From: Xanthostigma xanthostigma | Lineage: Eukaryota; Arthropoda; Insecta; Raphidioptera; Raphidiidae | Reading direction: 5' to 3' | Assembly: GCA_963575645.1 (NCBI GenBank) | Contig: OY754470.1 | Coordinates: 45,663,201 to 45,727,200 of the forward strand | DNA: 64,000 nt | Shown: positions 45,590 through 57,353 of the stretch, piece by piece | How the letters are laid out: every line of letters begins with the position of its first letter | How positions within the stretch are numbered: the stretch's first letter is position 1 | Translations under genes and position numbers: made by a program | Notes under the pieces: generated by a model | Told to the model about the DNA's origin: nothing | What the model saw: the letters and a program-made list of their open reading frames with translations, nothing else | Database searches by the model: none

Positions 45590-45930
45590 GCTGTTCGTTT
45601 GTTCATCCATCCGTCTGTCTGTCTGGGGCGTCAAACTTCGAAACGAAATGAGATATCTATTTGAAATTCAGACATAATATTATGTAAACACTTGACCCAA
45701 AGCCGAAAATCGTAATCAAAGTTCAAACTTCTAGCCGTGCAGAGTACATTAAGTCGTCATAATATTATAATATTATAATGCTATACCAGAATAACAGACG
45801 TAAAGCAAGTACGTTCGTTGGCCGAATAGATAAGATCGCCTACGTTGAAAACAGAAGGTTGCCGGTTAGTATTGTACGGAACTCTCAGTACGCGAGTCCG
45901 AATCGCACTTTTATAGTCGTATCCAAAACC
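45590..45930 (+). mobile_element. SINE-like repeat with tRNA-type promoter
   Basis: TTGGCCGAATAGATAAG (45818-45834) is a plausible A-box and GGTTGCCGGTTAGTA a weak B-box. The unit includes GTACGGAACTCTCAGTACGC and GAGTCCGAATCGCAC, related to fragments at 29088 and 37125. Its boundaries are uncertain. Confidence 0.45.
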
Positions 45931-46814
45931 GAGCTATTAAAATTATGAACTATTTTTAATCTTCTTCTGTCATTTTTGGAATTTTTCCCCCCATTTTATA
46001 AAGATTCTCTGTATCGTTTTTTATGACATATTTTTGCCGTTTGGCAAACAAACTATTAAATAATATGTAAATGAAACAAAATTAGTTGTATATTAATTAA
46101 TTTGTGGTTTTAAGTATTTTTCACGGCCATGTAATTAGCACACACTTTAAATACACAAATTATTCTGATTGTTAACAATGATTCCATGTGACAATGTCTT
46201 TGTTGTCAGCTGACCTGATAATAAAAACAAATAAAAGTTAATGCATACGATAATATTATTTTTTGTACTTACCTATACAAAATGTAACAAACACGAACTG
46301 AAAAATTTTGTTGGCAAAATTTGTCCTTGTCGTACGAGAATGAGACCACATTACGAAAGTGAAAGTTCTAGTCGCGTCGACTGTAGGCCACGCCCACATC
46401 TATACAATAAAACAGAATATAATTACGACACTTATCATAAAGCGTGTCTTTTAATCTTTCGTTTAAAAAACGTAGCGGAGGAAATTGATCCAAATCGTAG
46501 CCTTATAAAAAGGGGCAATTCTTTTCTATAAAACTCAACCATTTTTATTATAGTGCCACCTCGTATCTTCAATTAATTCAAATACAGGATTTGAGGCCAA
46601 AAAGAAAACATTTCTTTTTATTTGCTTACTTTATTGATCGACTATTTTTAGATTGATTCAAGTTCATAATAATTCCCAAAAGTGTAACTTAAAATTGCGA
46701 ACAGTAGTTGTCGATTGCTTTGTACGTACGTCCGAGCTGTACAGATCGCAATTCTGAACGGATCGCCTTGTTTTTTCCCGCTTCATTTACTATAAAATAC
46801 AACCGTATTGAAAC
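45931..46814. other. Intron sequence with an unrecognised frame
   Basis: A 96-codon ATG frame (46241-46531) includes a Cys/Arg-rich stretch VGKICPCRTRMRPHYESESS but matches nothing I know. I do not call it a gene. Confidence 0.4.
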
Positions 46815-46890
46815 CCCCGCCGGAATTCGAGCCCGGTACCTACCGAATGCGAGTTTAGAGCTGTCATTACTATGCTACACAGCTCGGTTG
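46815..46890 (-). repeat. tRNA-like SINE head
   Basis: On the - strand GAGCTGTGTAGCATAGTAAT is A-box-like. ACTCGCATTCGGTAGGTACC and GGGCTCGAATTCCGGC match the head of the SINE at 12158-12233. No SINE body follows. Confidence 0.6.
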
Positions 46891-47247
46891 TCATATGTAA
46901 TTTTGTAGTTTCATTTTTGTTGCAGCCTGTATAATTAAAAGAGTATAATCTGTCTGATACAATTACTTATGTCAATATGACAAACACGTTACAGGTGTAT
47001 GTACTTTATGAATATTGTATATTTACGTACATTTCACAATAGTATTCCATATTTTATGGTTCAATAAAATACGCAACTTCCTTTTCTCTGAATTTGTAGA
47101 CGTCACAAATAGGCAATAACTAGTTATTGAAGTGAAACTTCTATAGTGCGAATAAATTCATGAGATGTTGATACGAAAATTATTATTGTTTAGATTCATG
47201 AAAAAAAGAGCTCTATTTCTAAATTTTACAAAACACGCGGCATATTA
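46891..47247. other. Intron sequence, nothing recognised
   Basis: AT-rich with no gene or repeat end. Confidence 0.5.
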
Positions 47248-47704
47248 TCCTAACTAATATTATAATATGAGTTTGTTTGTTTGTTACGTTTTCACGCGTA
47301 AACTGCTGAACAGATTTCGATAAAATTTGGCAAGGAGATAGATTGTATCCTGAGGAAGGACATAGGCTACTGTTTGTCTCAAAAAACAACTATGAAGGGT
47401 TGAAATAAGGGATGTAAATTTGTATGGAAAACTGATCATTTCTCAAGTTAGGGATATGAAAACTCATATTTAGGCTTTTGGTTAGAAATAAAGAATTATG
47501 TGTTTCAGCGTTTTTGCTATATCAACCCTCAAGAGGGTAAAATTGGGAATGATTTAAAAATTCACACGTATAATATACGTATATATAGCACGCAAAGACT
47601 GCTGGCAAACATGTCAAAGTGTACAAACATTGTTTTTTAAAGTTTTACTACAATACGGTGGAGCCGTTGTCGCTGTTGCGTGAGGAGCCGCGGGTAGCAG
47701 CTAG
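47248..47704 (+). mobile_element. Helitron-like family E copy
   Basis: It starts TCCTAACTAATATTATAATA and ends GAGGAGCCGCGGGTAGCAG with CTAG (47701-47704), then T. A 3' hairpin (CCGCGG region) precedes CTAG. No coding capacity. Confidence 0.7.
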
Positions 47705-47775
47705 TATCAAGATAATTTTAATGGTCAAAAAAATGAGATAGCATAAATTGTGAATATGCGTACGATATTTAGTAA

Positions 47776-48511
47776 TCTATAATATAAAAATGAATCGCAA
47801 AATGTGTTGGTAAGCGCATAACTCAACAACGCCTGGACCAATTTGGCCAAATCTTTTTTTAAAATGTTCGTTGAAGTTCAAGGATGGTTTTTACGGCGAG
47901 AAAAATTAGAATTATTGCTGGAAAAACCCTAAAAATAGCCCTTTTCTTTTTCCCATACAAATGATTTCTAACTAAAACGTAGTCAATTTGAGCTTTATTG
48001 CTATGGTATAAAGTATTATTAAAGACACGAATTTTTTTTTAAATTCGTATCCATGGTTTTAAAATATAAACAGCCTTATGTATGATTTGAAAAAATTCTG
48101 TCAAAAATTAAAAAAACATTTATATATACTTTTAACATTTTTCATCATTAAATAATTTTCAAGTGATTTTATAACCTCAAAAGTACTCAACACGTGACAC
48201 GAGCTTCCAATAACAACGGATTTTGTGTTGTAAGTATACTTTTTTTTATTCATATCGAAAATGTTGTTGATCTTATAAAAATTGGTCGATAATTTATTTA
48301 TTGAAGAGTACTAATCAGACGTTAATCAAAGATTCAAATATCCCCATTCGTTCTTTTGCACCGGGCACGACGGCGCAGCCGGAGTGTTCGACATACACAC
48401 ATATACGTCCATGTATATTTTAAAATAAATAAAATAGATAGATAGATGTTCCAATTATATAGATATATATATATAATACTGTTAGGCGGTACGAAGTTCG
48501 CCGGGTCCGCT
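47776..48511 (+). mobile_element. Helitron-like family D copy, composite
   Basis: It starts TCTATAATATAAAAATGAAT and ends GCGGTACGAAGTTCGCCGGG then TCCGCT, joined directly to the next copy at 48512. The interior holds a foreign block near 48279-48330 (GGTCGATAATTTATTTATTG), shared with 16580 and 55335, and a (TAGA)n/(TA)n stretch at 48440-48475. Confidence 0.55.
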
Positions 48512-48733
48512 ATATATAATAAAATTCTCGTGTCACAGTTTTCGTTGCCATACTCCTCCGAAACGGCTTGACCGATTTTGATGAAATTTTTTGTGCTTAT
48601 CCGGTATCTATGAGAATCGGCCAACATCTATTTTTCATCCCCCTAAATGTTAGGGGTAGTCCACCCCTAAATTTTTTTTCTTCCTTCCCCATTCGTTCTT
48701 TTGCACCCGGGTGAAACCGGGCGGGACCGCTAG
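48512..48733 (+). mobile_element. Helitron-like chimera: family C-type start, family A end
   Basis: It starts ATATATAATAAAATTCTCGT with GTGTCAC, like family C. It ends with the family A hairpin CACCCGGGTGAAACCGGGCG, GGACCG and CTAG (48730-48733). Its upstream neighbour ends exactly where it starts. Confidence 0.65.
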
Positions 48734-49464
48734 TTAAGAATAAATATAAGTATAAAACACGTCATTAAAATCGATGTTATCATGTTTTACATAATCACAA
48801 AAAGTAAACATATATTCATGAAATTAAGTTGTTTTTTTTTATATACATTTTTATGTAACAATAATTGTAAGCAAATGATTGGCACATTTCGTTATAATTT
48901 TGCTTTTCCATGATACGAAAGGTGTACACATTTTACTATGAGAAAGATAAAAAAATGCATAAAATGAAAAATTAAAATTTTGTGGTTTTCACAATTTTTT
49001 ATATTACCTCATAGCTATATTTCGTGGTTCACTTATTAGGAAACAATACGAAATATACCTACCTACTTGATAATTGATTTTAAAATGTTGAATAAATCAT
49101 TCGATTGGAAACGAAAAATTTCCAGTTAACATAGAAAAAGTGATATTAAGAAGATTTCCTTGAGAATATCATTTGATTTTATATGTTTTTTCATATATAA
49201 TAAAAACAATAATTTTAATAAAAAATAACAATAAACAAAAAACTGCGTATCTATAATTCGAAATTAACTCGCGCTAATGGCCTAAGCTGCCAAGTATCCG
49301 TAATCTATTGTTGATATTAATTTACGTATAGCAGAGGTCGAGCATTCTCGATAGTCAACTGATAATAATTTATTATCGATAGTTTCAAAATTTTGTACAA
49401 AAAGGATTTAAATCTAAATTTCTCAGTAAATAGCTAAATGAACCATTTCACTGCAAACCGATAT
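48734..49464. other. Intron sequence, nothing recognised
   Basis: AT-rich without recognisable ends or gene. Confidence 0.5.
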
Positions 49465-49689
49465 TAACATTACAAAGAGGTAAAGTTTGTAAGTTTGAAT
49501 GTAGGTAGTAATCTCAGAAACTACTTATCCGATTTCAAATTTTTTTTCATCAATATGTAGAATGGACCTTCAGGATATTATCGCGTTAAAATAAAAGCGC
49601 TTTTCGTGGCAACCAATTTTGCAACGTAAGTCAACGAAAAAACGGCGGTAATCCACAAATCCGGGCGAAGCCGGACAGGGTCGCTAGTT
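49465..49689 (+). mobile_element. Helitron-like family B copy
   Basis: AAAGTTTGTAAGTTTGAATG at the start; hairpin GGGCGAAGCCGGACAGGGTC and GCTAG (CTAG 49685-49688) at the end. Nearly full length. Confidence 0.72.
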
Positions 49690-50239
49690 CATTAATATAG
49701 TGATATAAGTTGTGGTAAGGAATCTAACTATATATCGATTAATAATTTTCATATTTATACAAACAAGTGAACAGCGTGTATGGTTGTAACTATTTTTATA
49801 AAAAAAAATACTTAGTTCAGTAGAACCTGATGAACTTTAGCCTATTTTTTGTTTGGCATATTAAAAAATAACAACTTCTTAACCTTTTTACACAGAATTT
49901 TATTATCGCGGTATAAGATCAACGCAAAACGGAAATAGTGAATTAAAGAGGGCGTTTCTAATTATTTCCAGCGCATCTGACAGTTGTGGAGATGAATAAA
50001 TTCAATTCAAACAAAATACAATTCCAAGAAATCGTAATAAATTAACAATGTGCACCGACTGACAACACAAAATAAATAATAATAATAAATAAAGCAGATG
50101 TAGTTTCTTCGAATTTTATAACAATTTTACTTATTTTTGTTATTTTTGGTACAATGTTTGAAATAATCCACAGTAGGAGAAAGTCAATTTAAAAATGACA
50201 TTTCTTTATCACTCTTTCGCTCAACATCATGATTTTGAA

Positions 50240-50402
50240 CATGGATGCGATAAAGTAATTATTTTCATCCGATTTAAGAAATTTTCCACCAATATTTAAA
50301 ATGGTTCTTTAGAATGGACAAACGCTATATATTATCGCGTGGAGACCAATTTTGCAACTTAAGTCGACGAAAAAATGATGGCTATCTACAAATTCGGGCC
50401 CC
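50240..50402 (+). mobile_element. Helitron-like family B copy, both ends lost
   Basis: It contains ACCAATATTTAAAATGG, TATATATTATCGCGTGGAGA and TACAAATTCGGGCC. The 5' word and 3' CTAG are missing. Confidence 0.6.
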
Positions 50403-51586
50403 TATATTTCATAAAAGTTACTCGATATACAGAATGTTTTTAGTGCATCTATTATATTTTTAAATGAAAAAAAGACGAATAGTGATTCAAGTTTAAAAAT
50501 TTTGATGCGCCTTCTTATAAAGTTAGAATATTTATATAACCATTTTCCTAACTTTTATTGTAGTGTTTTAAACGTTAAAAAAGTATATATACCGAGAACA
50601 GCCTGTATTTTTCAATGTGTTTTTTGTTATAGTCATTCAGTTGTCATTTTTATTTAAGTAAAGATAATAATTTTCTGAATGAATCAATGGCCGATTACCT
50701 TATCCGAATTATCAATCACAATTTATTTCGCATTCAACAAACACTAAATCGCAAACCAAACACCGCTTACGATCATCAAAAAAAAAAAACGGATATCTGT
50801 TCAACCATCAAAACCAAACCCTTTGAATCTCGAGCCTGAATCATCGGCAGGATTAATTTTAGGTGTGGACCTTAAGTTATCTGGACTCCCTGCTGCTTTT
50901 AGGATATTGGCCAACCCTGAAATGACATTACATTTGTCAAGATATGACTCTTAAGAACCTCTCTATGTGCGGGTATTTCAAAAAGAATGCCGTCAAAACA
51001 AACCATCCCAACTAATTGATAAAACGCTAGTTGTATGAAGACAATGTACTATTATTTTTTGTCTGCACAAAAACCAAAATATATTGTGCATACATGCATA
51101 AAAGATAATACGTAGTCACAGAATAAATACAGCATCATTTCTCGCTGTGATAAGTTAGTCTGTAGGGATTATAGCAATTTGTACTTTGAATTGTTTGTAG
51201 ATTATTTCGAACTTAGAACTGTATTTATTTCACATCAGGGGATGTTTAATATAATAGACCGCACTCTACAGTCTTGATCGAAACGCATTGTCATTAATAA
51301 CGCGTTTAAATGTGTATAAAACATTGTTTACGCTATTATTATTTTCAATTTACCGCGTCTTACTGTTCATTTTCACAAGCTTTTATTTAGTTTCTGTTTA
51401 TTTAGTTGTCTATCTGTCTGAAATCAAATATTGCAAGTCAAATTTGACCCACTTCCCGTTATCCGACTGAGCTGAAATTTTGCATACGAATGTAGTTCCG
51501 ATGACAATACAATATTATAATAACTAACTGACCGTTCCGGCTTTCGCCCGGTAGCAAATCGCACTTTTAAAAAAGCACGCTAAATA
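50403..51586. other. Intron sequence, small repeat relics
   Basis: 51470-51560 includes TTCCGATGACAATACAATAT, related to the tandem unit at 7144-7560, and the hairpin-like CCGGCTTTCGCCCGG. No gene. Confidence 0.45.
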
Positions 51587-51892
51587 CGAAAAAAAATGTT
51601 TAAAAACAAGCTTTTATTATTTGTTAATAAATAGCTAAAAATAATTTTATTCCAATTAGAAATAAGTCGTTTTGTACGTACTTATCAGTCACAAGTTTTC
51701 AAATAAAAGCGTGTTACACCGTCTTTTTTTCTCTCTTGCTATTAAAATGTAACACGCTTTTATTTGATAACTTAAGACTGTGATAAGTACGTATAAAACG
51801 ACTTATTTCTAATCGGAATAAAATTATTTATAACTTTTTATTTCATTTTTATTAACAACTAACAAAAGATTGTTTATAAACATTTTTTTTCG
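51587..51892. mobile_element. Foldback element (about 306 bp)
   Basis: Arms 51587-51718 and 51749-51892 are inverted, sharing AAATAAAAGCGTGTTACA, AATAAGTCGTTTT and AATAATTTTATTCC. The loop is only 30 bp, so a near-perfect cruciform is possible. No gene. Confidence 0.82.
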
Positions 51893-52609
51893 ATTATTTT
51901 TAAGCATTAACTTTTATAGTAAGAGATCATTATACTTGATCCAATACAAATTTCTAAACAAATATGTCCTGCTAGTGAAAAAAAACAAAATTAATTTAAA
52001 AACGTCCATAAAAAATCAATAACTGAATATTCTTTCCTTCTTAGTAATTATACAACTTTTGTCCGAAACATTTTGTCATCTGGCGTTTAGTTTTCGAGAT
52101 ATATTTCATGGAAATTTTAAAATTAACACGCGTTGTATATATATTAAAAACTACTTTTATTTTATTACATAGAAGAGCAAATAAATAATTTTTTTTTTAG
52201 AAAACTCTGAAAATATTCTTGGAAGATACGAGTATTTTTTACACACTCCAAATTACTGATATCAAAAATATTTTCTGAAACGGAAAATAAGATTTTATTG
52301 TTTACACTAGTTTAATGTTTCTTTGGCAGCAGCGGAAATGAATAACAAACTGATTCATCGACTAATTTAGGAATTTGTTTTATATATATTTTATGCAAAT
52401 CTATACACGTAAAATAATGCGGTTTTTGTTACTTTACGATCGACTGGACTCAAGAAGGCGTTAATTCAATTAACAGGTTTGAGTAATTTAGTCTTTCTTA
52501 ACCATCCAAAGACTTCATATATACCTATTAATCCGCTTGTTCATTTTTTGCTCCGATGCAAGTACTGATCAAATTCGTTGAAGTACACTTATATGAGATT
52601 TATTCAAAA
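51893..52609. other. Intron sequence, nothing recognised
   Basis: AT-rich with no gene or repeat ends. Confidence 0.5.
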
Positions 52610-53230
52610 CTAGCGGTCCCGTCTGGTTTCATCCGGGTGTAAAACAACGAATGAGGAAGGGAGGAACATGAGTTACACACATTCATCTTAGTTTACCGAG
52701 ATGAATGTTGTGTCCAAATTTCATGATGATCGGAGTTACCGTTCAAAAGTTTTTGTCGATAAAAATCAGTATTTAAACTTTTTTTATCTAATAATTTTTT
52801 TATATTAATTAAATAAAATTAAAATAAATTTAAATGTAAGCCTTAGAAGAAAGCAATGTAAAAAATAAAAAAAAATAAATAAAAATATATTCGCCCAACG
52901 TGGGGCTTGAACCCACGACCCTGATATTGACAGTCGCATGCTCTACCGATTGAGCCACTTGAGGTTGTGTTCTCACAACGCTAACATGAGTATATCTAGT
53001 TAGTGCATTTCACATGAAGAGAAGCTTATTTTTGAGATACATTTTGCGACATTTTTCATTAAAGGTTCGCTCCTAATGGTCGTAGCGTAATATTATATAG
53101 CCTATAGCCTTCCTCGATAAATGGGCTATCCAACAAAAAAAATGTTTTTCAATTTGAACCAGTAGTTCCTGAGATTAGCGCGTTCAAACAAACAAACAAA
53201 CAAACTCTTCAGCTTTATATATTAGTATAG
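52610..53230 (-). mobile_element. Helitron-like family A copy split by a tRNA-bearing insert
   Basis: CTAG (52610-52613) with GCGGTCCCGTCTGGTTTC marks the 3' end, and the 5' end is the TCTTCAGCTTTATATATTAG side at 53205-53230. Between 52760 and about 53028 the family A interior is replaced by unrelated sequence containing a tRNA-like gene. Confidence 0.7.
52892..52964 (-). tRNA. tRNA-like sequence, Asp(GTC)-type, probably pseudo or SINE
   Basis: On the - strand it has A-box TGGCTCAATCGGTAGAGC, a loop CTGTCAA with anticodon GTC, and B-box GTGGGTTCAAGCCCCAC with a perfect T-stem. The anticodon stem (TGCGA against TATCA) has two mismatches and the acceptor stem two. A functional tRNA is therefore unlikely; it is more likely a tRNA-derived retroposon with an A/T-rich tail (52860-52890). 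Confidence 0.5.
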
Positions 53231-54080
53231 ATATTATATACCTATTAAAAAAAATACTAAAAAACACGCTTCTTTAATAACGCTTTAAAAAAAAGAAAAT
53301 AAATTTCTATTTTCATAATCGAGTACAGGACGGCGTATACGCAACGGTTAAAAACAGTAAGGTCCAGGACGGGAAAAGACTAGAATCGTTGACAAACAAC
53401 GAATAAAAGAGAGGCTATACATTATTGGAAAATCAACCAAACTCCAGGGACGTCAAATGCAGTTGTTTTTTTTTTCAATTGTAGCAAAAAAATATGGTGT
53501 TCCCCACGCCCATACGAAAGTTAAGTTCTATATATGTAGGAATGACTCATTTATAAGTATAAATACTCAATACATAATAACGTCAACATTCATTATTATG
53601 CATATTTTTGATCAAGGTCAAAAAACTTTGCCAATATCTGATAACAATCAATGTCATCCTGATGCTTTATAAGGTGTGCGATGAATAATAATATTAAAAA
53701 GGTAGTATTTTAATAGTCTTTATTAAATTATGTATCTTTTGTCTGTTGGCTTTAAGACAAGTCTACCATATAAGTAAAAAGAAATGAAGATTTTAGGTTA
53801 ACGAATTATATTTTAGGTACATGTAGGGTATTTTTATTTATCGAGCATTAAAGTCTCCCAGAATAGGATTTTAACAAAAACAATCTGTGTTTACGAGCTA
53901 TTAAAAAATTTAATTAATATTTCAAGTATTTCCTGGTATAGTTTAATTTGGTTTTGTATGACGTTAATTAAACATCTTGGAGAAACCACGAACGTCGAGT
54001 TACTTGAGATTTGCCTTGACAAATTTTTGTCTATAAATAAGTTCTCTAATGATTTTCCAGATTAAAAAAATGTCTTATTA
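53231..54080. other. Intron sequence, nothing firm
   Basis: 53255-53300 has AAACACGCTTCTTTAATAAC, reminiscent of the 6.8-7.9 kb composite. An AP-1 consensus lies at 53543-53549. No gene. Confidence 0.45.
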
Positions 54081-54426
54081 TCTATACTTATATATAAAGC
54101 TGAAGAGTTTGTTTGTTTGGTTGAGCGCGCTAATCTCAGGAACTACTGGTTCGAATTGAAAAAAAATTCTTTTTCGGTTGGCCCATTTATCGAGGTAGGC
54201 TATATAATATAACGCTACGACCAATAGGAGCGTAGCATCAATGAAAAATGTTGCAAAATGTAACTCAAAATTTGTCCGTCCGACAAAAACTATTGAACAG
54301 TAACTCCGATCATCTTGAAATTTGGACACAACATTCATCTCGGTAAACTAAGATGAATGTGCGTACTCATGACCGTCCCGCCTATTCGTTCTTTGACCCC
54401 CGGGTGAAACCGGGCGGGAACACTAG
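54081..54426 (+). mobile_element. Helitron-like family A copy
   Basis: Starts TCTATACTTATATATAAAGC; ends CCGGGTGAAACCGGGCGG, GAACACTAG (CTAG 54423-54426), then T. The clearest intact ends of the family with 13834-14139. Confidence 0.75.
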
Positions 54427-54443
54427 TGTTTATATATTATATA

Positions 54444-54600
54444 GTAGCGGTTCCGCCCGGTCGTAGCATGATATTATATAGCCTATAGCCTTACTCGATA
54501 AATAGGCTATCCAACAAAAAAACATTCAATTCGAGCCAGTAGTTCGTGAGATTAGCGCGTTCAACCAAACAAACAAACAAACTCTTCAGCTTTATATAGA
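54444..54600 (-). mobile_element. Helitron-like family A copy, internally deleted
   Basis: Its 3' end (GTAGCGGTTCCGCCCGG) faces that of 54081-54426 only about 18 bp away. The interior from the hairpin to CGTAGCATGATATTATATAG is missing. Its 5' end is the CTTCAGCTTTATATAGA side. Confidence 0.7.
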
Positions 54601-54639
54601 TTTATTTGAACAGTACAAGCGATAATTATGCAACTGTTG

Positions 54640-54845
54640 GACAATGACTCGTGCCACACGAAGATAATTTATGCATACTTGCGTGGATCATTCCGAGGCG
54701 TCATCGGTTGAAACCGCGGGGTTCCAAGCGCACACATTCACAAGGCATTAGAATGACTCACTTCAAGTCAAGTCACACATGTGTTCAATTGTCTTGTCTT
54801 GCACTTGCAATCGTCGCCGCAAGTACATTGTCTCTCGGCTGACGT
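54640..54845. promoter_or_regulatory. Candidate regulatory island (unique, GC-balanced)
   Basis: This stretch has markedly more GC than its surroundings and matches no repeat seen here. It holds an AP-1 consensus TGACTCA (54754-54760), a near match TGACTCG (54645-54651) and TGACGTCGTCA near 54840. A short ATG frame inside is not recognisable. Confidence 0.3.
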
Positions 54846-54949
54846 CGTCATGGTCAAAATAGCCGACATAGACATAAATACTGACACTAACTCGTCTATA
54901 GACATTCGCTTAGATTGGATTAGATACTAATAAATAATAATAATTATAA

Positions 54950-55125
54950 AGGGATAAAGTTTGTAAGTTTGGATTAGGAGGTAATCTCCGAAACTACTCA
55001 TTCGATTTAAAAAAAATCACCAATATTTAGAATTGACGATCAGGATGGACATAAAATAAAAGTGTTTTTCGTGGATACCAATTTTGTCGACGACAAAACG
55101 ATGGAAATCGGACCGCTCGGCATCT
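54950..55125 (+). mobile_element. Helitron-like family B copy, degraded
   Basis: AAAGTTTGTAAGTTTGGATT at the start, then ACTACTCATTCGATTT, then GACGACAAAACGATGGAAAT and GGACCGCTCGG. CTAG is lost. Confidence 0.65.
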
Positions 55126-55319
55126 TAGGTCATTATGGCATCTAATCGTCATTCGGAATCATCACAATTGAGAGGTTGCAGATTAGAAATGATAGTTTCT
55201 AAAGTTACCGGTTTTTTCAAATACCGCAATCTATAGTATCGAGGTCCCAGAGAGAGAAAACAATTAAATTACCCCAATAACTGACAAAAAATATTAATTT
55301 TAAGGCTTAAATGTATCCT

Positions 55320-55545
55320 GGTAGTAAATAAAATTATCGACCAAATTTTCCAGACAATATATTAACAAAAAAATATATAATTAATACATTAACGTTTCGA
55401 TCTGGATTTGGATTTCTTCAGAACTGATCTAAAAATATAAAAAATAATTAATATTTAGTTTCTATTTATTTTTAATTAAATTCGTGAAAGGTTTTTTAAT
55501 ATTGGAGAGTTCTAATCAAACGTTAATCAAAGATTTGTTTCCTAG
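55320..55545 (-). mobile_element. Penelope-like 3' end fragment
   Basis: On the - strand GATCAGTTCTGAAGAAATCC, then GATCGAAACGTTAATGTATT and GGTCGATAATTTTATTTA, repeats 16500-16605. At 55503-55535 the flank TTCTAATCAAACGTTAATCA lies on the opposite strand relative to the first copy. Confidence 0.45.
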
Positions 55546-56398
55546 TAACGTTTACTTCAGGTTGCAATTGTTGCAATTCAAGAAAAAAACTTTAAATCAC
55601 TGTAACATTTTTTTTGAATATGAAATATGATTATATGTCATCAATCTTTATTTTTCAACTTATTATTGATTCCTAAGTTACACCAGAACTTCAGTATATT
55701 TTAATTGAATCATAAGCTCCAAAATGGTGGATGATTGCGATACTTTGTTAAATCTAGTTACTTTAGTAAATCCTATTTTGTAACATCCCTGCAAGAAGTT
55801 GATTCGCCTATTTCATTTAGTGCTGAAAAAGAGACTCTAGATTTTTTAGTCCGATCCTTAGGTCCCGCCATCCGACCGACACCAGGGGAAAGTCGGACTT
55901 TACATTTAGTAATATACAATATTCTGGAACAAACACTATAAATCTTTTTAGCGATTGAATTTTCACTGGGCACTTGGATTAACTAAAAGTCTATGAAAGA
56001 GCATTATTGATGCTACAAGGTATCTTTCAACTGCATGAGTAACAAACAGCAGAGTGAATCATGCAAATCTATTATTAGAGGTCTAAACTTATTATTTGCT
56101 TTATTGAATAATTGTTGTTTTTTCTCTCACGTTTCAATCTTAATGCTATTTACATACTCATAGAAACTGCAGCCTAGACCTTTGACTATGCTGAAGACGA
56201 AACTACAATGCTAATTTATAATTAAAATGAGTCATTCTCATATACAAAAAAAATAATTACACTAAATTGTTAAAATGTGTATTATTAATTTTTTGGGTAA
56301 ACATTTTTTATTTAATAATGTCCGTTACACAAATATTGTGTCAACCAATGCGAAATTATGATTCATAATAATTACTAAGTTAAGAAGTATGATTATTC
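55546..56398. other. Intron sequence, nothing recognised
   Basis: An AP-1 consensus TGAGTCA is at 56228-56234. The 68-codon frame at 55735-55941 is not recognisable. Confidence 0.45.
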
Positions 56399-56426
56399 AT
56401 TGTTTGTTATGGATTATGATTTTCAG

Positions 56427-56579
56427 AAATCTGAAATTTATGAGCAATTGCTTACTCAAAAATCAAAGCTGTATTCCAAAGTTTTTCAAAATAATAAGTA
56501 CAAAACCACTGATCCAAAAGCTATAGACTTGGGAGTCCTAACTGAGACAAACATTCAAAAATATCATTTAAAAGTTATT
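56427..56579 (+). other. Exon-like orphan segment (51 codons)
   Basis: An acceptor-like TGATTTTCAG ends at 56426 and a donor-like GTAAGC starts at 56580. The 153 bases between are open in one frame and divisible by three. The translation begins KSEIYEQLLTQKSKLYSKVF and ends NIQKYHLKVI. Composition is less AT-skewed and more codon-like than the flanks, and no repeat is involved. I do not recognise the product. It could be an alternative exon, part of a nested gene, or a fossil. It is not part of the canonical MMP order. Confidence 0.35.
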
Positions 56580-57120
56580 GTAAGCGAAACAAAATCCAAA
56601 TACAATCAGAGCTTGATATTATTTTGACCGTTGCGGAATATGGAAGTAAAAAATAAGTAAATATGAGTAGGTCATACAGTGTAAAAAAATCTATTAATGA
56701 GTCACTTGTTTTTAACAAAAACATGTTTCATTTTTTGTATAGCAGTTTTTGCCTATCTACGTTTTTATCATTTGATCATTTATATCAACCATTGATTAAA
56801 CATTTTAATATACTTAGATTCAATTTAATCAAACCATATAAGGAAAAATACATATTTTAAACTTTAAACTCTGGAGGTATATCTTGTTCTATATAAAGGT
56901 ATTTCTATATTTATCTTTGTTTTACATTACATCGTTTGGAAATTACAATTATAATAAAAAGGGAGCTATAAATATTTGACCTTTGGTATAAGCTCGGCAA
57001 CAAATCAAAATTGACGCACAAATATTGATTAACGCAGTCAATTAAAAGTATTCAAATCTAGAGTCACCTAGCCTGAAAAAAGTATTTATCAATGAAAGAC
57101 AAAGTTTGTTTATAAAAATA
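56580..57120. other. Intron sequence, nothing recognised
   Basis: An AP-1 consensus TGAGTCA is at 56698-56704. No gene. Confidence 0.45.
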
Positions 57121-57338
57121 CTAGCGGTTCGATTCGGCTTCGCACGAATGTGTAAATTGCCACCGTTTTTTCGTCGACCTAAATTGCAAAATTAGTCTCC
57201 ACGAAAAGCGATTTCATTTTTACGCTATAATATATATAGCCTATGTCCATCCTGAAAGTCCATTCTAAATATTGTCGAAAAAATTACCTCCTACATCTAA
57301 AATTACAAATTTTACCTCTTTATAATATTATTATACTT
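57121..57338 (-). mobile_element. Helitron-like family B copy
   Basis: CTAG (57121-57124) and GCGGTTCGATTCGGCTTCGC mark the 3' end; the 5' word is near CATCTAAAATTACAAATTTT. Interior TATATAGCCTATGTCCATCC is present. Confidence 0.7.
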
Positions 57339-57353
57339 AGATGAAATTTGTAC

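Noticed and set aside
52892..52964. Functional tRNA-Asp gene
   Set aside because: Mismatches in the acceptor and anticodon stems and its position inside a transposon copy argue against function.
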